Assembly (NCBI RefSeq): GCF_947488565.1
Contig: NZ_CANKZC010000001.1
Coordinates: 983,655-1,047,654, forward strand
Direction of reading: 5' to 3'
Length of the DNA: 64,000 bases
DNA from: an uncultured Psychrobacter sp.
Lineage (GTDB): Bacteria; Pseudomonadota; Gammaproteobacteria; Pseudomonadales; Moraxellaceae
The translations under genes were made by a program, and so were the position numbers. Under the pieces are notes generated by a model that was not told the DNA's origin, ran no database searches, and worked only from the letters and a program-made list of their open reading frames with translations. Shown piece after piece: positions 1-9,218 of this stretch (the stretch's first letter is position 1; the number at the start of each line of letters is the position of its first letter).

Positions 1-1168
1 CAGCGCGCGGTGCTTTTAGTGCATAGTCTTCTACCTCTTCTAGCCAGCCTTGCTCGCCTGCTTGCGCCACAAGGAATTTACGCGCGGCAAAACGCTCAAG
101 TCCTGCATAATCCTTTGGCGTGGTCTCTAATGTTGGCTCACGCGTCTGCAAATCAGGATAGACTTCCATTGCTGGCAAAATATTGGCACGCTCATCAAGG
201 ATATTAATCAGCGGCAAGCTATGACGGCGGCCTAGCTCATAATCGTTAAAGTCATGTGCTGGGGTAATTTTGACACAGCCTGTACCAAAGTCGCTCTCGA
301 CATAATCATCGGCGACGATAGGCACGACACGACCAGTAATTGGCAAAGTAATGGTTTTGCCAACTAAGTGCGCATAACGCTCATCACTAGGATTGACCGC
401 GACAGCGGTATCACCAAGCAAAGTCTCAGGACGCGTGGTCGCGACCACCAGATAGTTTTTGCCATCTTGCGTGGTCAGCTCTGTATCCGTGAAATGATAG
501 CGGAAATGCCACAAGCTGCCTTTTTCATCATGGTTTTCGACTTCTAGATCAGATAGCGCGGTTTGGAATTTCGGATCCCAGTTCACCAAACGCTTACCAC
601 GATAAATAAGACCATCATCGAACAGACGTACAAACACTTCTTTTACCGCATTGGACAGACCGTCATCCATAGTAAAGCGCTCGCGTGACCAATCAACTGA
701 GCTGCCCAAACGGCGGATTTGGTTGGTGATATTGTCGCCAGACTCTTCTTTCCATTCCCACACTTTATCGACGAAGTCTGCACGCGTCATATCACGGCGT
801 TTGAGTCCTTGCGCCTCCAAACGACGTTCAACGACCATTTGGGTGGCGATACCGGCATGATCCGTACCTGGTTGCCACAGCGTATTGTCACCATCCATGC
901 GGTGGAAACGTGTGAGCGCATCCATAATCGCGTTATTAAACCCATGACCCATATGCAGCGAGCCTGTGACGTTTGGCGGTGGCAGCGCGATAGAGAACGA
1001 CTCGTCTTTATCAAAAGTCGGCTGAAAATAGCCGCTGTTCTCCCAGCTTTGATACATACCCGCTTCGACATCCTTGGGATTGTAGGCGTTTTCTAGTTGG
1101 CTTAAGGCGGCTTGAATAGATTGGGTCAGGTTGGTATTAGTATTGGTGTGATTCTCAGGATTGCTCAT
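1..1168 (-). CDS. valS: Valyl-tRNA synthetase, N-terminal part (runs off the window)
   Basis: Class I aminoacyl-tRNA synthetase that charges tRNA-Val in the cytoplasm. Only the first 389 or so codons lie in the window; the gene continues leftwards past base 1. The translation shows the class I signature as HMGH near residue 72, preceded by LPPPNVTG, then the long Rossmann-fold region and the editing-domain stretch [13 protein letters not shown], which is typical of ValRS. The start is taken at ATG 1166-1168 (MSNPENHTN). The leader before it is weak in Shine-Dalgarno character, and an Asn/Thr-rich tail of about 18 residues precedes the conserved part. The KMSKS motif would lie outside the window. 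Confidence 0.97.
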   Translation of the reverse strand, partial: MSNPENHTNTNTNLTQSIQAALSQLENAYNPKDVEAGMYQSWENSGYFQPTFDKDESFSIALPPPNVTGSLHMGHGFNNAIMDALTRFHRMDGDNTLWQPGTDHAGIATQMVVERRLEAQGLKRRDMTRADFVDKVWEWKEESGDNITNQIRRLGSSVDWSRERFTMDDGLSNAVKEVFVRLFDDGLIYRGKRLVNWDPKFQTALSDLEVENHDEKGSLWHFRYHFTDTELTTQDGKNYLVVATTRPETLLGDTAVAVNPSDERYAHLVGKTITLPITGRVVPIVADDYVESDFGTGCVKITPAHDFNDYELGRRHSLPLINILDERANILPAMEVYPDLQTREPTLETTPKDYAGLERFAARKFLVAQAGEQGWLEEVEDYALKAPRA

Positions 1169-1416
1169 AATAGGATTGTCTTTTATTAAAAATGAATGTG
1201 GCCAAAAAATATGTCGAAAAATAGGCGAAATAAGTAATAGAGTGATTTTAACGCAGATGGCAAGATTTTGTTAGATGATGAGCAAATTTATCAGGTTTGA
1301 GTGAGCGTATTAAACCATTAACAACAGCAATCAGCGCAATGCTAAATATGATAGGCTATAGTCATACCATAGAATATAACGCATCTTATATATCAGACGT
1401 TGCCTTCTACTAGTCC

Positions 1417-2559
1417 ATGCAGCGAAATCATTATCCCATAATCAGCGAGTTTACTGTGCCCCAAGATACCGAGCGTAAAGACGATTCTCAGACTGACCCA
1501 TCAAACGATACGCATTTAGCCGATAACAATGCCGATGATACCAATGATACAGATGAGCAAAATAACAGTGATATTGAGGACAGTCAGCATCAAAAAAATG
1601 AGCAACAAGACAGCGAAACAAAAGCCACTGAAAACCTTAAGGATGAAGACTTCCCTGAACAAATCAGTGATGAAGACAAAGAAACCATCAAAAAAGTCGC
1701 CAGCGATGACAATTTAAGCCAAGCAAAGAGCTACGCCAGTATTTTGGTTGAGCAGGTCATCCATGCCAAAGAAACGTTTGATCGCTCTTTAGGTTCTTTA
1801 TTTACCAGTGCTTTTACTGCTGGGCTTGAGATCGGCATTAGCTTTTTTATAATTTTAGCAGCTTTTTCACTGCTTAGCGGGGTGATGCCCAATCAATATG
1901 CAATGGTGCTATCTTCATTGCTATATCCGATAGGTTTTATCATCGTTGTGATTGGTCAGTCGTTGTTGTTCACTGAGCAAACCTCACTGCTTAGCTTACC
2001 TGTGTTAAATAAGATAGAGCCATTACACAAGTTGCTGCGTCTGTGGGGTATTGTTATCACTGGCAATATCGTTGGCGGCTGTATATTTGCCGCCTTGATG
2101 ATAGGACTCGGCTTGAATATGCATCTGTTTAGTGTCAGTGATATCGATGCTTATGCAGCGCATGTACTAGGGTTTAAATGGTGGGTTATCTTTGGTAGCG
2201 CTGTATTGGCAGGCTGGATGATGGGCGTTGCAGCATGGCTTGTCACCTCAGCGCGCGATACGATCAGTCGCATTGTACTGGTCACTCTCATCACTGGTAG
2301 TATTGGCTTTTTGGGCCTGCATCATAGTATCGTTGGTAATATTGAAGTGTTTGCCGCTCTTATGTACGGCACAACTGTGAGTATCTTAGGTTACTTGTTG
2401 TTTTTGGCTATGGTACTGGCAGGGAATACCGTTGGAGGCGTGGTGTTTGTGGCAGTACTAAAAAATCGTACGTTCTTATTTGAAGTTGAAAGAGTAAAAC
2501 AAGAGGCAAGGAATGATAGAAAAAACAGGTTAGCTCGAATGGGGATACGCCGTCGTTAA
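1417..2559 (+). CDS. Formate/nitrite transporter (FNT) family protein, YfdC-like, with acidic N-terminal extension
   Basis: Inner-membrane channel/transporter of the FNT family. Residues from about 105 to 360 carry six hydrophobic segments, and HHSIVGNIEVFAALM matches the FNT segment that holds the central pore histidine (FocA has EHSVANM). The overall pattern is closer to the YfdC branch than to FocA or NirC, so the substrate cannot be stated. The first 100 residues are very polar (Asp, Asn, Gln, Thr, Glu) and look disordered. The start is uncertain: ATG 1417 has no clear ribosome binding site, and a GTG at 1456 (VPQDTERKD) is an alternative. It stands alone, and its stop overlaps by 4 bp the stop of the convergent YbjQ-like gene. 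Confidence 0.85.
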   Translation: MQRNHYPIISEFTVPQDTERKDDSQTDPSNDTHLADNNADDTNDTDEQNNSDIEDSQHQKNEQQDSETKATENLKDEDFPEQISDEDKETIKKVASDDNLSQAKSYASILVEQVIHAKETFDRSLGSLFTSAFTAGLEIGISFFIILAAFSLLSGVMPNQYAMVLSSLLYPIGFIIVVIGQSLLFTEQTSLLSLPVLNKIEPLHKLLRLWGIVITGNIVGGCIFAALMIGLGLNMHLFSVSDIDAYAAHVLGFKWWVIFGSAVLAGWMMGVAAWLVTSARDTISRIVLVTLITGSIGFLGLHHSIVGNIEVFAALMYGTTVSILGYLLFLAMVLAGNTVGGVVFVAVLKNRTFLFEVERVKQEARNDRKNRLARMGIRRR

Positions 2560-3035
2560 CGTGTTTTGGCATCGTCAGTGCTAATGACCGCGGTGCCATA
2601 GGCGATCGCTTCAACCATACTACCCAGCTGGTTAATATTACTGACCTCCAAGCGCAGGCCATAGATGTGATTGTAGCCTTTGGCTTGTGCTTGCGTACGC
2701 ATACGTACTAAAGCCTCACGGCGAGAGCGGTCTAATAATGTCTCATAAGTGGTGAGATTTTTACCAAACAAACTTAAAACCCGCGCGATGACCATTTTAA
2801 AATAATCTTGTGCAATAACGACACTACCGAGCACCAGCTCCCCTTCACTATTGGCTGTCAGATTGGGGCGATAAAAACGCTCACTAGAGACAATGATATG
2901 AGCCAGCTGTTTTTCTGCTATTGTCAACTGCGCTAAATGCTGACGTTCATGACGCATGCCAAAAAACCACCCGACCACAAATAACAAAACAAATGGCCCA
3001 TAGTTAATGAGTATTTGAGTCATAGAATCATTCAT
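2556..3035 (-). CDS. Membrane-anchored YbjQ-family (UPF0145) heavy-metal-binding-domain protein
   Basis: The 159-residue product starts with one transmembrane segment (residues 9-25, ILINYGPFVLLFVVGWFFG). It continues into a YbjQ-type domain, with the family-like stretch around FGKNLTTYETLLDRSRREAL and the C-terminal AIAYGTAV. The family is annotated as heavy-metal-binding by fold, but its true role is unknown. It is the downstream partner of a second YbjQ-family gene (64 bp gap), which lacks the membrane anchor, so the two probably form one transcription unit. An AAGAG sequence lies upstream of the ATG at 3033-3035. The stop overlaps the stop of the convergent FNT gene by 4 bp. Confidence 0.8.
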   Translation of the reverse strand: MNDSMTQILINYGPFVLLFVVGWFFGMRHERQHLAQLTIAEKQLAHIIVSSERFYRPNLTANSEGELVLGSVVIAQDYFKMVIARVLSLFGKNLTTYETLLDRSRREALVRMRTQAQAKGYNHIYGLRLEVSNINQLGSMVEAIAYGTAVISTDDAKTR

Positions 3036-3099
3036 GGCACGTCTCTTATCTTAAAAGCAAAGGCGAAGTTGCAAGAGTTTTGCAGTTGGTTCACTATCA

Positions 3100-3543
3100 T
3101 TAACCAAAAGGATTAAAACGTGGTAACTCATCAGTTGGGGTTTGCGCGGTGCTTGATGATTCGTTGGACTGATAATCGTTAGAAGGATAATGCGGTGGTT
3201 GAGACGACATATTCGGTTGCATACGTATCGCTTTGACAGCTGTACCATAGACAAACAACTCTGAGGCTCCTTGTGCAATACTCGATGTCGAAAAACGTAA
3301 ACCGACGATCGCATCCGCGCCTAAGGCTTCTGCCTTGACTACCATACGATCAATCGCTTCTTGACGTGACTCTTCTAGCAGCTCAGTATAAGCTGTCAGC
3401 TCGCCGCCAACGATATTTTTAAATCCAGCAAACAAGTCTTTGCCGACATGTTTTGAGCGTACCGTACTACCATAAACGACATCTAAGCGTTCAGTGATTT
3501 GATAATTGGGTAAGTGCTCAAGATTGGAGAGTTGCATAGCCAT
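3100..3543 (-). CDS. YbjQ-family (UPF0145) heavy-metal-binding-domain protein
   Basis: Soluble 147-residue protein with a complete YbjQ-type domain at about residues 15-110: LDVVYGSTVRSKHVGKDL, then GGELTAYTELLEESRQEAIDRM, then ALGADAIVGLRF and ELFVYGTAV. The last 35 residues are a Pro/Ser/Gln-rich tail that is probably disordered. The start at ATG 3541-3543 has AAGGT at good spacing. YbjQ proteins form a pentameric fold but have no proven function. A membrane-anchored paralogue follows 64 bp downstream, which suggests that the two act together. Confidence 0.88.
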   Translation of the reverse strand: MAMQLSNLEHLPNYQITERLDVVYGSTVRSKHVGKDLFAGFKNIVGGELTAYTELLEESRQEAIDRMVVKAEALGADAIVGLRFSTSSIAQGASELFVYGTAVKAIRMQPNMSSQPPHYPSNDYQSNESSSTAQTPTDELPRFNPFG

Positions 3544-3571
3544 GGTATTACCTTAGCAGTGACTTATAAAA

Positions 3572-4129
3572 TTAATCATTAGTATGGAACAATAAAAACA
3601 ACTCGGTTAAGTTACCTTCAATACTGTTTACCATCTGTATTATTTTGTCTTGGTCAGCGCGCATGTCGGCAAGCTCGGGATCTTCATCATCGATACCGCT
3701 TAGCACGATCATAGGTAGGGTTAATACGGCAACATCCTCAGCTGTATCTTCATCTTCAAACCAATTACTGGCTTCATCACCATACATGGCATCTACAAAC
3801 CCAATCGACCATGCCACGATATCTGACTCATCTGAAAAGTCGACGGCGACTTCCTCATTGCCCGCATCTTCACCAAAAGGCAGCTCGATAGGTGTCTCGT
3901 TTTTTAGCTCAGCCATGATAGAGTCGCGCCAGCGACGTATACCATCGACGACGTTATCTGGCACTTCACTGACGTGTCCTTCAAACAACGCATCTATCCA
4001 GTTTGGTAGTGGACGTCCTATTACGGTAGCAGTCAAGAAACCATGAGTGGCGACACTGTCGAGCACAAACTGGCTTTCTTGGTTGTCTAAAAAGTCTAAC
4101 AGCTCATCAAAGCTTAATTGATTACTCAT
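3572..4129 (-). CDS. YgfB/YecA (UPF0149) family protein
   Basis: Acidic 185-residue protein that begins MSNQLSFDELLDFLDNQE. The pattern HGFLTATVIGRPLPNWIDALF followed by the helical AWSIGFVDAMYG region matches the UPF0149/YecA family (YgfB in E. coli and Pseudomonas). No enzymatic motif is visible, and there is no C-terminal SEC-C zinc motif such as some YecA proteins carry. An in-frame GTG at 4171 would add 14 residues, but the ATG at 4127-4129 is preceded by AAGGAT at proper spacing and starts at the conserved part, so it is preferred. It lies 28 bp upstream of the YbjQ pair, on the same strand. Confidence 0.85.
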   Translation of the reverse strand: MSNQLSFDELLDFLDNQESQFVLDSVATHGFLTATVIGRPLPNWIDALFEGHVSEVPDNVVDGIRRWRDSIMAELKNETPIELPFGEDAGNEEVAVDFSDESDIVAWSIGFVDAMYGDEASNWFEDEDTAEDVAVLTLPMIVLSGIDDEDPELADMRADQDKIIQMVNSIEGNLTELFLLFHTND

Positions 4130-4416
4130 GGAATACTTATCCTTGAATCGGTCATTGAAGTGACAACGCACATAAAAAATTGAATTATCTCTAATGAGGG
4201 ATAATCGACCTGACGATTGATCAGCACACTACTTGCAAAAGACTGTGCTACTAAAGACCCTATTGGCTTTTATGAATAACAGTCATAACAGTCAGTAAAA
4301 TAGGTTCAGCTTAACACGGTTAGCTGTCGATAAATTGTTACGCTTACTATGTAGCCTCGTTAATGATTTTTGCTTTCTGCTTATTGATTGATCTATAGTC
4401 CAAGGTCTAAAAATGC

Positions 4417-4659
4417 TTAAAGGTCATCATCATCCCAATCATCATCAAAGTCATCGTCGTCATCATCACCTAGATCATCTAGCTCGTCTTTTAGTGCTTT
4501 GGCCAGACGCTTTTCTTCTAATAAATTATCAATCAAACGACGTTTTTCAAGGCTACTTAGACGAGTGCGAACACTGGTCTCTGCTTCTTCGACCATCTTT
4601 GCATCATCGTCATCGGCAAATTCGCCATCAAAATCATCATCGATATCAGTATCACTCAT
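4417..4659 (-). CDS. Very acidic small protein, PA3496/DUF3545-like
   Basis: An 80-residue protein with two Asp-rich ends (residues 3-20 and 62-80, with runs of five to six Asp). Between them is a charged helix, LEKRRLIDNLLEEKRLAKALKDELDDL. That RRxIDxLLEEKRLxKxLxDE core resembles the short gammaproteobacterial family called PA3496 or DUF3545 (putative envelope integrity protein). The assignment is from memory of the pattern. AGGAG precedes the ATG at 4657-4659, which supports real translation. The complementary strand also stays open as a His-rich frame because of the Asp codons, and that frame is not real. Confidence 0.7.
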   Translation of the reverse strand: MSDTDIDDDFDGEFADDDDAKMVEEAETSVRTRLSSLEKRRLIDNLLEEKRLAKALKDELDDLGDDDDDDFDDDWDDDDL

Positions 4660-4836
4660 GACAAACTCCTATTATTTGGGCAATAAATTCAAAACACATC
4701 GATATACTTATGCCTTATAAAGTTTCGCTCGCCTCTTGTCAATCCTTTTTACGCCTATTGCTGATTATAAAGGAACATCTTTGATTACGAGTTGGTTTAA
4801 TTTATCTTTTATTGATAAACAGTAGTCTATTAAAAG

Positions 4837-6351
4837 CTAATTGGTAACGCTTTGCTCTTCTTCTTCGACACCTGACATTAACACTGCATTACGGACAGTC
4901 GCCAACCGTTGTATCATGGCATCATTACCACCATCAAAGACCGCACATTCACGCTCATATACCGTTGTTGGACGCTTTAAGCTTTGTACCTGAACATGAC
5001 TACCGATTTGTTTGAGTCCAGCATTGGGTAATAGAATCAGCATTTGTTCCTTTCTACCAACGCTATTGAGTAGCTGTCTCATTGCTTGTGCTTGGTCTTC
5101 GTCACTGACACCCACTTTAGCTGGCAACGCAAATCTTGACAGCTCAATATGCTTTTCATGAATGATTTTATTGAGCATTAAATACAGCTTCCCTAGCATA
5201 ACGCCAGCTAGAGCAGCTTTTGCATGACTGTTATCAGCTTTAAGTATTGCACATGCTCCACTTTCATCAAAATGTGGCTCATTCACCGCACTGACGCCAA
5301 GCAGTAGTGGCTGCTTGAGTAGCTCTGTCATTGCTTGATTTAATAACTGCGTGCATAATGCCAAATAAGGCATTCTCATCTCAGGAGCAAGGCGCTCTAG
5401 CATATTGTATTCATCGTGAAACATAATCTGCACACTGACTGTATCAAAAGTGCGTGTCGCAGACAGCTTTGATGAGCTGCTGGTAAATTTATGAGTGTGA
5501 CTACTGTCGACGCCTGCGCTAGTCTGCATATCATCTGTATGCTGAACTGTGCTGTCAGCGTTGTTTGACTGTCCGCCTTGCGCGGCGTCAGTTGATGTAT
5601 TCGAGCTTGTTTGCTGATCAGCGGTATTGGCTTGCTGCGACTTTAGATACGCGTTGAGCTCATTATGGATGCCAGCGGTGTTCACTTTGCCAGTTTTACC
5701 CATCTCATGATTACTTGTATCAGCAGTATGATGAATCTCATCGCCCATGGCATCTCTTTTTTCAGCATAATTTTCATTAGGCGCACGCCCATAGCTCAAT
5801 TGACCAGATTGAATATATTGTTCGCGGTGCAAATCTTGAATATCTCGGCTCAATGCATTGATTTGCTCTTTGGTTGGACGAGCCACATAACCATACAGCA
5901 GCCACAAGAAAAGATGCAATACCAGCGAGCCGATGACAAATGGCCATTGCATCGCGATAATCTCACCCTTACTGATGTCTTTTAGGGTCAACGCGACACT
6001 ACCAATAACGGCATCACCTTTGGTTGCCATCTGGCTGATGGTATCGCCTTGCTGCATCGGAGCATTGCCGACTGGCACTAAAATCTCATCATTGCTGTCT
6101 TTAATAACGATGCGCGCCACGTCCTGCTCGCTAGTATAGCGATTGGCGATGACACTTAAGCTTACGCGGTCTTCGTTTTCTAAAGACAAACGCGCCTCAT
6201 CGATCAGCTGGGCGACCATTTGCTCACCCTTTTGCTCACGACTGGTCGTCAGCTGCTGATCGGTGCTGATGACCAGCAGTAAAGTCTGCAAACAAAAACT
6301 GACTAGAATGATAATGGCAAACAACCCTTGCCGCGGCGCTAAATACGTCAT
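4837..6351 (-). CDS. Two-TM membrane protein with AhpA/YtjB(Smp)-like layout, divergent from serB
   Basis: A 504-residue inner-membrane protein. TM1 is at about residues 9-27 (GLFAIIILVSFCLQTLLLV). It is followed by an exported domain of about 110 residues and TM2 at about 137-156 (WPFVIGSLVLHLFLWLLYGY). The cytoplasmic part has a polar low-complexity linker (about 190-300) and a folded-looking C-terminal domain (about 305-500) that I do not recognise. The N-terminal half and the position next to a divergent serB recall the Smp/YtjB (AhpA) proteins, which sit divergently beside serB in E. coli. Those are only about 214 residues long, so the C-terminal domain is an addition. No HAMP, kinase or cyclase motif is seen. 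The start ATG is at 6349-6351, with a weak ribosome binding site. Confidence 0.75.
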   Translation of the reverse strand: MTYLAPRQGLFAIIILVSFCLQTLLLVISTDQQLTTSREQKGEQMVAQLIDEARLSLENEDRVSLSVIANRYTSEQDVARIVIKDSNDEILVPVGNAPMQQGDTISQMATKGDAVIGSVALTLKDISKGEIIAMQWPFVIGSLVLHLFLWLLYGYVARPTKEQINALSRDIQDLHREQYIQSGQLSYGRAPNENYAEKRDAMGDEIHHTADTSNHEMGKTGKVNTAGIHNELNAYLKSQQANTADQQTSSNTSTDAAQGGQSNNADSTVQHTDDMQTSAGVDSSHTHKFTSSSSKLSATRTFDTVSVQIMFHDEYNMLERLAPEMRMPYLALCTQLLNQAMTELLKQPLLLGVSAVNEPHFDESGACAILKADNSHAKAALAGVMLGKLYLMLNKIIHEKHIELSRFALPAKVGVSDEDQAQAMRQLLNSVGRKEQMLILLPNAGLKQIGSHVQVQSLKRPTTVYERECAVFDGGNDAMIQRLATVRNAVLMSGVEEEEQSVTN

Positions 6352-6698
6352 GATATGTTAAACTTTTTTGAATGGAAGAAGTTAAAAAAACGAGACTGTT
6401 GCTCATTTTTTGGAAAAGTATGCTACTAATCATTTTAACTCAAACGAGTCTTATTTAATCGCACTACCGACTATCATACAAGCAGTCGACCAACTGGTAT
6501 TGTCTATAATATCACCATAATGGTCATCATAGGTTTATCTATCAGTATACATTTAATCATTTATGACATTCGGTCAATATACTCAAGATAATGGCATTAT
6601 TATTCAACTGTTATACTTTGTGCGTCATGTATAGGCGATACACGGTAAAACTGTTATTATTCCTAATCTTAACTGCGCACACAAGGGACAATTGAGAC
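6352..6698. other. Divergent intergenic region between the AhpA-like gene and serB
   Basis: 347 bases, A+T rich, that must hold the promoters of both divergent genes. AAGGGACAATTGAGAC just before the serB ATG is a plausible but distant ribosome binding site. I saw no convincing -35/-10 pair, operator palindrome or RNA gene. Confidence 0.5.
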
Positions 6699-7916
6699 AT
6701 GCCAAAAAATACGCCTTACTCGTTACCAAAAGACAGCAAAGCATGGCAACAAGCTGTAGATTCTGTCGCGTCACTATTGCCTGACGATACCAATCTGCTA
6801 GACTTCGATACGCTCCAATCTCTCCCTGTATTTGCCCTTATTGTCGTACTGCCTGCACATATACACGCACTTGATATTCATCAATATGTACAGTCTTGGG
6901 TCGATGAGCAGCCAAGCTGGCATTTGGTAACAGTGGCAGAAGATACGGAGGCAAGCTTTGTAGATATTACTATTTCTAAAGCTGCTGCTGACACTGATTC
7001 TGTCTTTGGCATCGACGATGATACCAAACAGCCGTTTGTTCCCGCTCAAGTATTTCGTTATTTATTGGTTCCTGTCACTGATACGCTCATGCATCCTGGC
7101 AAAAAAACAGCCGCCGCTCACATCATTGATGATCAGCTGACGACTCGTTTGCGTCACGACTTGGCAGAGAACTATCTAGCAAAAGAGGATAGTGGTGTCC
7201 AAAATCTGGGCATTGACAGCATGAATGTAGTCGACTGCCACATCTTATCTATTGGTCATATGCTACGTACGCATAAGCTTATCTGCTTTGATATGGACTC
7301 AACCTTGATCGAACAAGAAGTCATTGTTGAGCTGGCAAAGACTGCTGGTATTGGTGAGCAAGTAGAAACCATCACAGAAGCCGCTATGCGTGGTGAAATT
7401 GATTTTGATGAATCCTTTGTGCAGCGCGTCTCATTACTAGAAGGCATCTCTACTACAGTATTGGATGATATTTGTGCGCGGCTGACTTTATCGACAGGTG
7501 CTCGTACCACTATCAGTGCTTTTAAAGCACTGGGCTACCACACGGTACTGCTCTCTGGTGGTTTTACTTATTTTGCCCGTTATGTCGCTGAACAATTAGG
7601 GATTGACGAAGTCCATGCCAATAACTTAGATATTGAAGAAGGCGAAGTGACGGGGCATGTGCAGATGCCTATCATCAATGGTGCCAAAAAAGCGTCTATT
7701 GTTGCGCATATTGCTGAGCGTATGGGCATAGAGATGTCACAAGTGGTCTGCGTTGGTGATGGCGCAAACGACTTACCCATGATGGCCAATGCCGATTTGG
7801 GTGTTGCTTATCATGCAAAACCTATTGTCCAAGCCCGTGCTGATGCAGCGGTAAACGTCACAGGTCTTGAAGGCGTACTCTATGCACTTGGGTATCCTGC
7901 ACTCCTCTCAAACTAG
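6699..7916 (+). CDS. serB: Phosphoserine phosphatase SerB
   Basis: Mg-dependent HAD-superfamily phosphatase that makes L-serine from O-phosphoserine, the last step of serine synthesis, in the cytoplasm. The catalytic motif FDMDSTLIEQE places the nucleophile Asp and acid/base Asp at residues 198 and 200. Motif II is LSGGFTYFA, and motif III/IV is GDGANDLPMM near the C-terminus. About 190 residues precede the HAD domain. This long N-terminal regulatory region (ACT-like in related proteins) is usual in Pseudomonas-type SerB of about 400 residues. The start is ATG 6699. It is followed after about 40 bp by a DUF368 gene on the same strand. Confidence 0.96.
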   Translation: MPKNTPYSLPKDSKAWQQAVDSVASLLPDDTNLLDFDTLQSLPVFALIVVLPAHIHALDIHQYVQSWVDEQPSWHLVTVAEDTEASFVDITISKAAADTDSVFGIDDDTKQPFVPAQVFRYLLVPVTDTLMHPGKKTAAAHIIDDQLTTRLRHDLAENYLAKEDSGVQNLGIDSMNVVDCHILSIGHMLRTHKLICFDMDSTLIEQEVIVELAKTAGIGEQVETITEAAMRGEIDFDESFVQRVSLLEGISTTVLDDICARLTLSTGARTTISAFKALGYHTVLLSGGFTYFARYVAEQLGIDEVHANNLDIEEGEVTGHVQMPIINGAKKASIVAHIAERMGIEMSQVVCVGDGANDLPMMANADLGVAYHAKPIVQARADAAVNVTGLEGVLYALGYPALLSN

Positions 7917-7958
7917 TAGCCGATCAACACTTATTTTTATTTTTAGAAAGGAATGTCC

Positions 7959-8999
7959 ATGACGGCATCACAAACTCCGCGGCCAGACACGCCGTCATCA
8001 AGCGCGAAGACTGATGCAGCGCCATCATCAGATCTGTCAGTCACCTCATCTGCCAACCTATCCGGTGCAGACAATCCAAAGCAGTTGGCGGCGGTCTACA
8101 TTAAAGGTATGGCAATGGGCGCAGCTGATATCGTACCTGGTGTATCGGGCGGTACTATCGCTCTGATTGCAGGTATCTATGAGCGCCTAATTAATGCGCT
8201 GGGTAGTATTGGCCCAAGCCTTTGGCAAGTATTTCGTCAGCATGGCGGTATCAAAGGTTTACTTGCCGTCTGGCGACAAGTCGATGCGACATTTTTGCTA
8301 TTTTTGCTATTAGGTATTGCCACAAGCTTTGCCACTTTAGCAGGTCTAATCAAGCATTTACTGGACAATCAGCCTCTGCTTATCTGGTCGTTCTTCTTTG
8401 GTTTAGTAATTGCGACCGTCGTTATTTTATTGAGTGAAATAAAACGGTGGAATGCGGCACGGGCGGGGTTATTTGTCATTGGTATTGTGACAGCGGTTGT
8501 GATCAGTAACTTACCCCTGCTCGCTACGGCACCAAGCTTACCGTATCTATTCCTTGCAGGTGCAATTGCCATTTGTGCGATGATACTTCCTGGTATTTCA
8601 GGGTCATTTATCTTGTTGCTGATGGGCGCTTACGATACGGTATTGGAAGCCGTCCATACGTTTAATCTGACGGTTATTATCACCTTAATGGCAGGAATGG
8701 CCACTGGGCTACTCATCTTCACGCGTGTGCTTAAATGGTTATTGTCGCGATATTATCAAGGAACATTAGCCCTGCTTACCGGCTTTATTGCTGGTTCACT
8801 GGTCAAGGTGTGGCCATGGAAAGTAGATGCTTTAGGTACTTTAAATAATGAGGCGATCAATAACGTTGCCCCGTGGCAATATCCTGCGGGCGCACACTGG
8901 CTGACGACATTAGGACTGATGTTACTTGGGGCAATATTGGTATCAGCACTGTCGTGGTGGGGCAATCGTACCAAGCGCGTACAACCGATTAAGCAATAA
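7959..8999 (+). CDS. DUF368 (PopT-type) undecaprenyl-phosphate translocase family membrane protein
   Basis: Polytopic inner-membrane protein of the DUF368 family. The signature KGMAMGAADIVPGVSGGTIA and the second repeat AGAIAICAMILPGISGSFIL are diagnostic of an inverted-repeat fold. At least eight hydrophobic segments follow a Ser/Thr/Pro-rich head of about 45 residues. Family members (PopT) have been linked to flipping undecaprenyl phosphate back to the cytoplasmic face for cell-wall synthesis; this function is inferred from the family. Two ATGs lie close together (7953 and 7959). AAGGA ends one base before the first, so the second, with about six bases of spacing, is the better start. A strong terminator follows at 9043. 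Confidence 0.88.
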   Translation: MTASQTPRPDTPSSSAKTDAAPSSDLSVTSSANLSGADNPKQLAAVYIKGMAMGAADIVPGVSGGTIALIAGIYERLINALGSIGPSLWQVFRQHGGIKGLLAVWRQVDATFLLFLLLGIATSFATLAGLIKHLLDNQPLLIWSFFFGLVIATVVILLSEIKRWNAARAGLFVIGIVTAVVISNLPLLATAPSLPYLFLAGAIAICAMILPGISGSFILLLMGAYDTVLEAVHTFNLTVIITLMAGMATGLLIFTRVLKWLLSRYYQGTLALLTGFIAGSLVKVWPWKVDALGTLNNEAINNVAPWQYPAGAHWLTTLGLMLLGAILVSALSWWGNRTKRVQPIKQ

Positions 9000-9042
9000 T
9001 CCCAACCATTTAATATGGCTTGATTTTTTATAATACTTTACT

Positions 9043-9075
9043 GTAAGCGCCTAATCATAAGGCGCTTACTTTTTA
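9043..9075 (+). terminator. Rho-independent terminator after serB-DUF368
   Basis: Perfect 9-bp stem GTAAGCGCC / GGCGCTTAC with a 9-base loop, followed by a T-run. It lies about 45 bp after the DUF368 stop. Confidence 0.9.
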
Positions 9076-9218
9076 TATTAAACCTTCTTAGTCTATAAAA
9101 CAGCCACCATAAATCAGACGACAACCGTTGTCGTAAAGTCGCCTCTACCCCATTCAGCTTTTTACGGTAAACCAGCATAATAGTCTTATTGAAATTCACC
9201 TTATGAATAGCGAGATGA

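Noticed and set aside
719-1096. 125-codon frame on the plus strand inside valS
   Set aside because: Lies antisense to the clearly conserved valS reading frame, with no family similarity.
4413-4661. His-rich plus-strand frame opposite the acidic protein
   Set aside because: It is the complement of Asp codons (GAT/GAC read as ATC/CAT frames). The minus-strand frame has the good ribosome binding site.
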